A stretch of DNA of 8,564 nucleotides from Pseudomonadota bacterium. GTDB taxonomy: Bacteria; Pseudomonadota; Gammaproteobacteria; Xanthomonadales; Xanthomonadaceae. The translations under genes and the position numbers were made by a program. The notes below the pieces were generated by a model. The model had not been told where the DNA came from, did no database searches, and was given only the letters and a program-made list of their open reading frames with translations. This document shows, one piece after another, positions 8,054 to 8,564 of the stretch (its first letter is position 1; each line of letters begins with the position of its first letter). The stretch spans positions 1 to 8,564 of the forward strand of contig JAEXLY010000003.1 in NCBI GenBank assembly GCA_023444765.1. The letters run 5' to 3'.

Positions 8054-8564
8054 TCAATTCCCCGCCCCCAGCCATGCGTGTACCGCGGTGATGTCGGGCA
8101 GGCGGAAACGCGCGAGGGTGTCGTCGCGATCCCCCACCAGCACCCCGAGTCCGCCATGCGCGCCGACGGCGCGGAAGCCGTGTTCGTCGGTCAGGTCGTC
8201 GCCCACGAAAACCGGCCGGCGCCCGCGGAACGGAGCCTCGCCGAGGAAGGCCTCGATCGCCATGCCCTTGTCCGCATGCCGTGGCCGCAGTTCGACCACC
8301 ATGTCGCCGGGCTGCAGGTGGTAACCCGGCAGGCGCTGCACGGCGCGCTCGGCATAGGCCTTCAGCGCCCCGGCAGCCTCGGGGATGGCGCGCCAGTGCA
8401 GCGCCAACGCCTCTCCCTTGTCCTCCACCAGCGCGCCCGGCCAGCCGACCACCAGCTCCAGTGCCCCGAGGCGGATCTCCTCCAGGGCTGCGGGGGCGCC
8501 CGGCGGCCGGGACAGCGCCTCGCCGGCGCGCCCGCGCGGCGCGCCGTGCCGGCCGGCGGCCGCC
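8054..8564 (-). CDS. otsB: Trehalose-6-phosphate phosphatase, partial (5' end outside the window)
   Basis: OtsB removes phosphate from trehalose-6-phosphate to give trehalose, the step after OtsA. It is a HAD-superfamily phosphatase. The visible 169 residues are its C-terminal part; the frame runs open to the right edge, so the start and the N-terminal catalytic motif (DxDGT) are outside. Seen are an AGRHGAPR stretch matching the AGVHGAE region of E. coli OtsB, LVEDKGEALALHWR (cap region), ELRPRHADKGMAIEAFL with the motif III lysine, and VFVGDDLTDEHGF, the metal-binding HAD motif IV. It ends with HAWLGAGN. The GTG at 8452 is an internal valine and not a start, because conserved OtsB sequence continues upstream of it. 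GH15 begins 14 bases after the stop, consistent with one operon whose promoter lies beyond the window. Confidence 0.93.
   Translation of the reverse strand, partial: AAAGRHGAPRGRAGEALSRPPGAPAALEEIRLGALELVVGWPGALVEDKGEALALHWRAIPEAAGALKAYAERAVQRLPGYHLQPGDMVVELRPRHADKGMAIEAFLGEAPFRGRRPVFVGDDLTDEHGFRAVGAHGGLGVLVGDRDDTLARFRLPDITAVHAWLGAGN

Noticed and set aside
6318..8324. A long plus-strand frame opposite GH15 and otsB
   Set aside because: It spans two real minus-strand genes and their junction, and its composition (His, Arg, Val, Gln, Ala) is typical of antisense frames in high-GC genomes. No recognisable domain.

Overview
The window looks like ordinary core chromosome of a high-GC gammaproteobacterium, most likely a Xanthomonadaceae member (Lysobacter/Luteimonas-like). 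The evidence is the very GC-rich base composition, a ZipA homologue (a gammaproteobacterial division protein), and an SMC condensin directly upstream of zipA, an arrangement I recall from xanthomonads. This placement is by gene content and is not tested by any search. Every protein gene lies on the minus strand, so transcription runs from high to low coordinates.

In transcription order, the right half is a compact trehalose-metabolism operon. It starts with otsB (trehalose-6-phosphate phosphatase, cut by the window's right edge). A 14-base gap leads to a glycoside hydrolase family 15 gene, whose stop codon overlaps the start of otsA (trehalose-6-phosphate synthase) in an ATGA. OtsA joins UDP-glucose and glucose-6-phosphate, and OtsB removes the phosphate to give trehalose. 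The GH15 enzyme, with both predicted catalytic glutamates intact, probably hydrolyses trehalose or a related alpha-glucan.

A 178-base spacer follows. It holds a TATACT -10-like element and overlapping inverted repeats in the presumed smc leader. Next come smc (1167 residues, full length, all ATPase motifs present) and, 28 bases later, zipA. The pair probably forms one transcript linking chromosome organisation with cell division.

The leftmost 433 bases, downstream of zipA, contain no gene I can support. They hold three copies of a GC-rich repeat (plus, minus, plus) with several perfect hairpins, including one capped by TTCG. This looks like a REP/REPIN- or MITE-type intergenic element. It is the part of the window least explained by known genes. 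I saw no CRISPR array, insertion-sequence transposase, tRNA, rRNA or defence system, and I do not think the window contains an undescribed multi-gene system.
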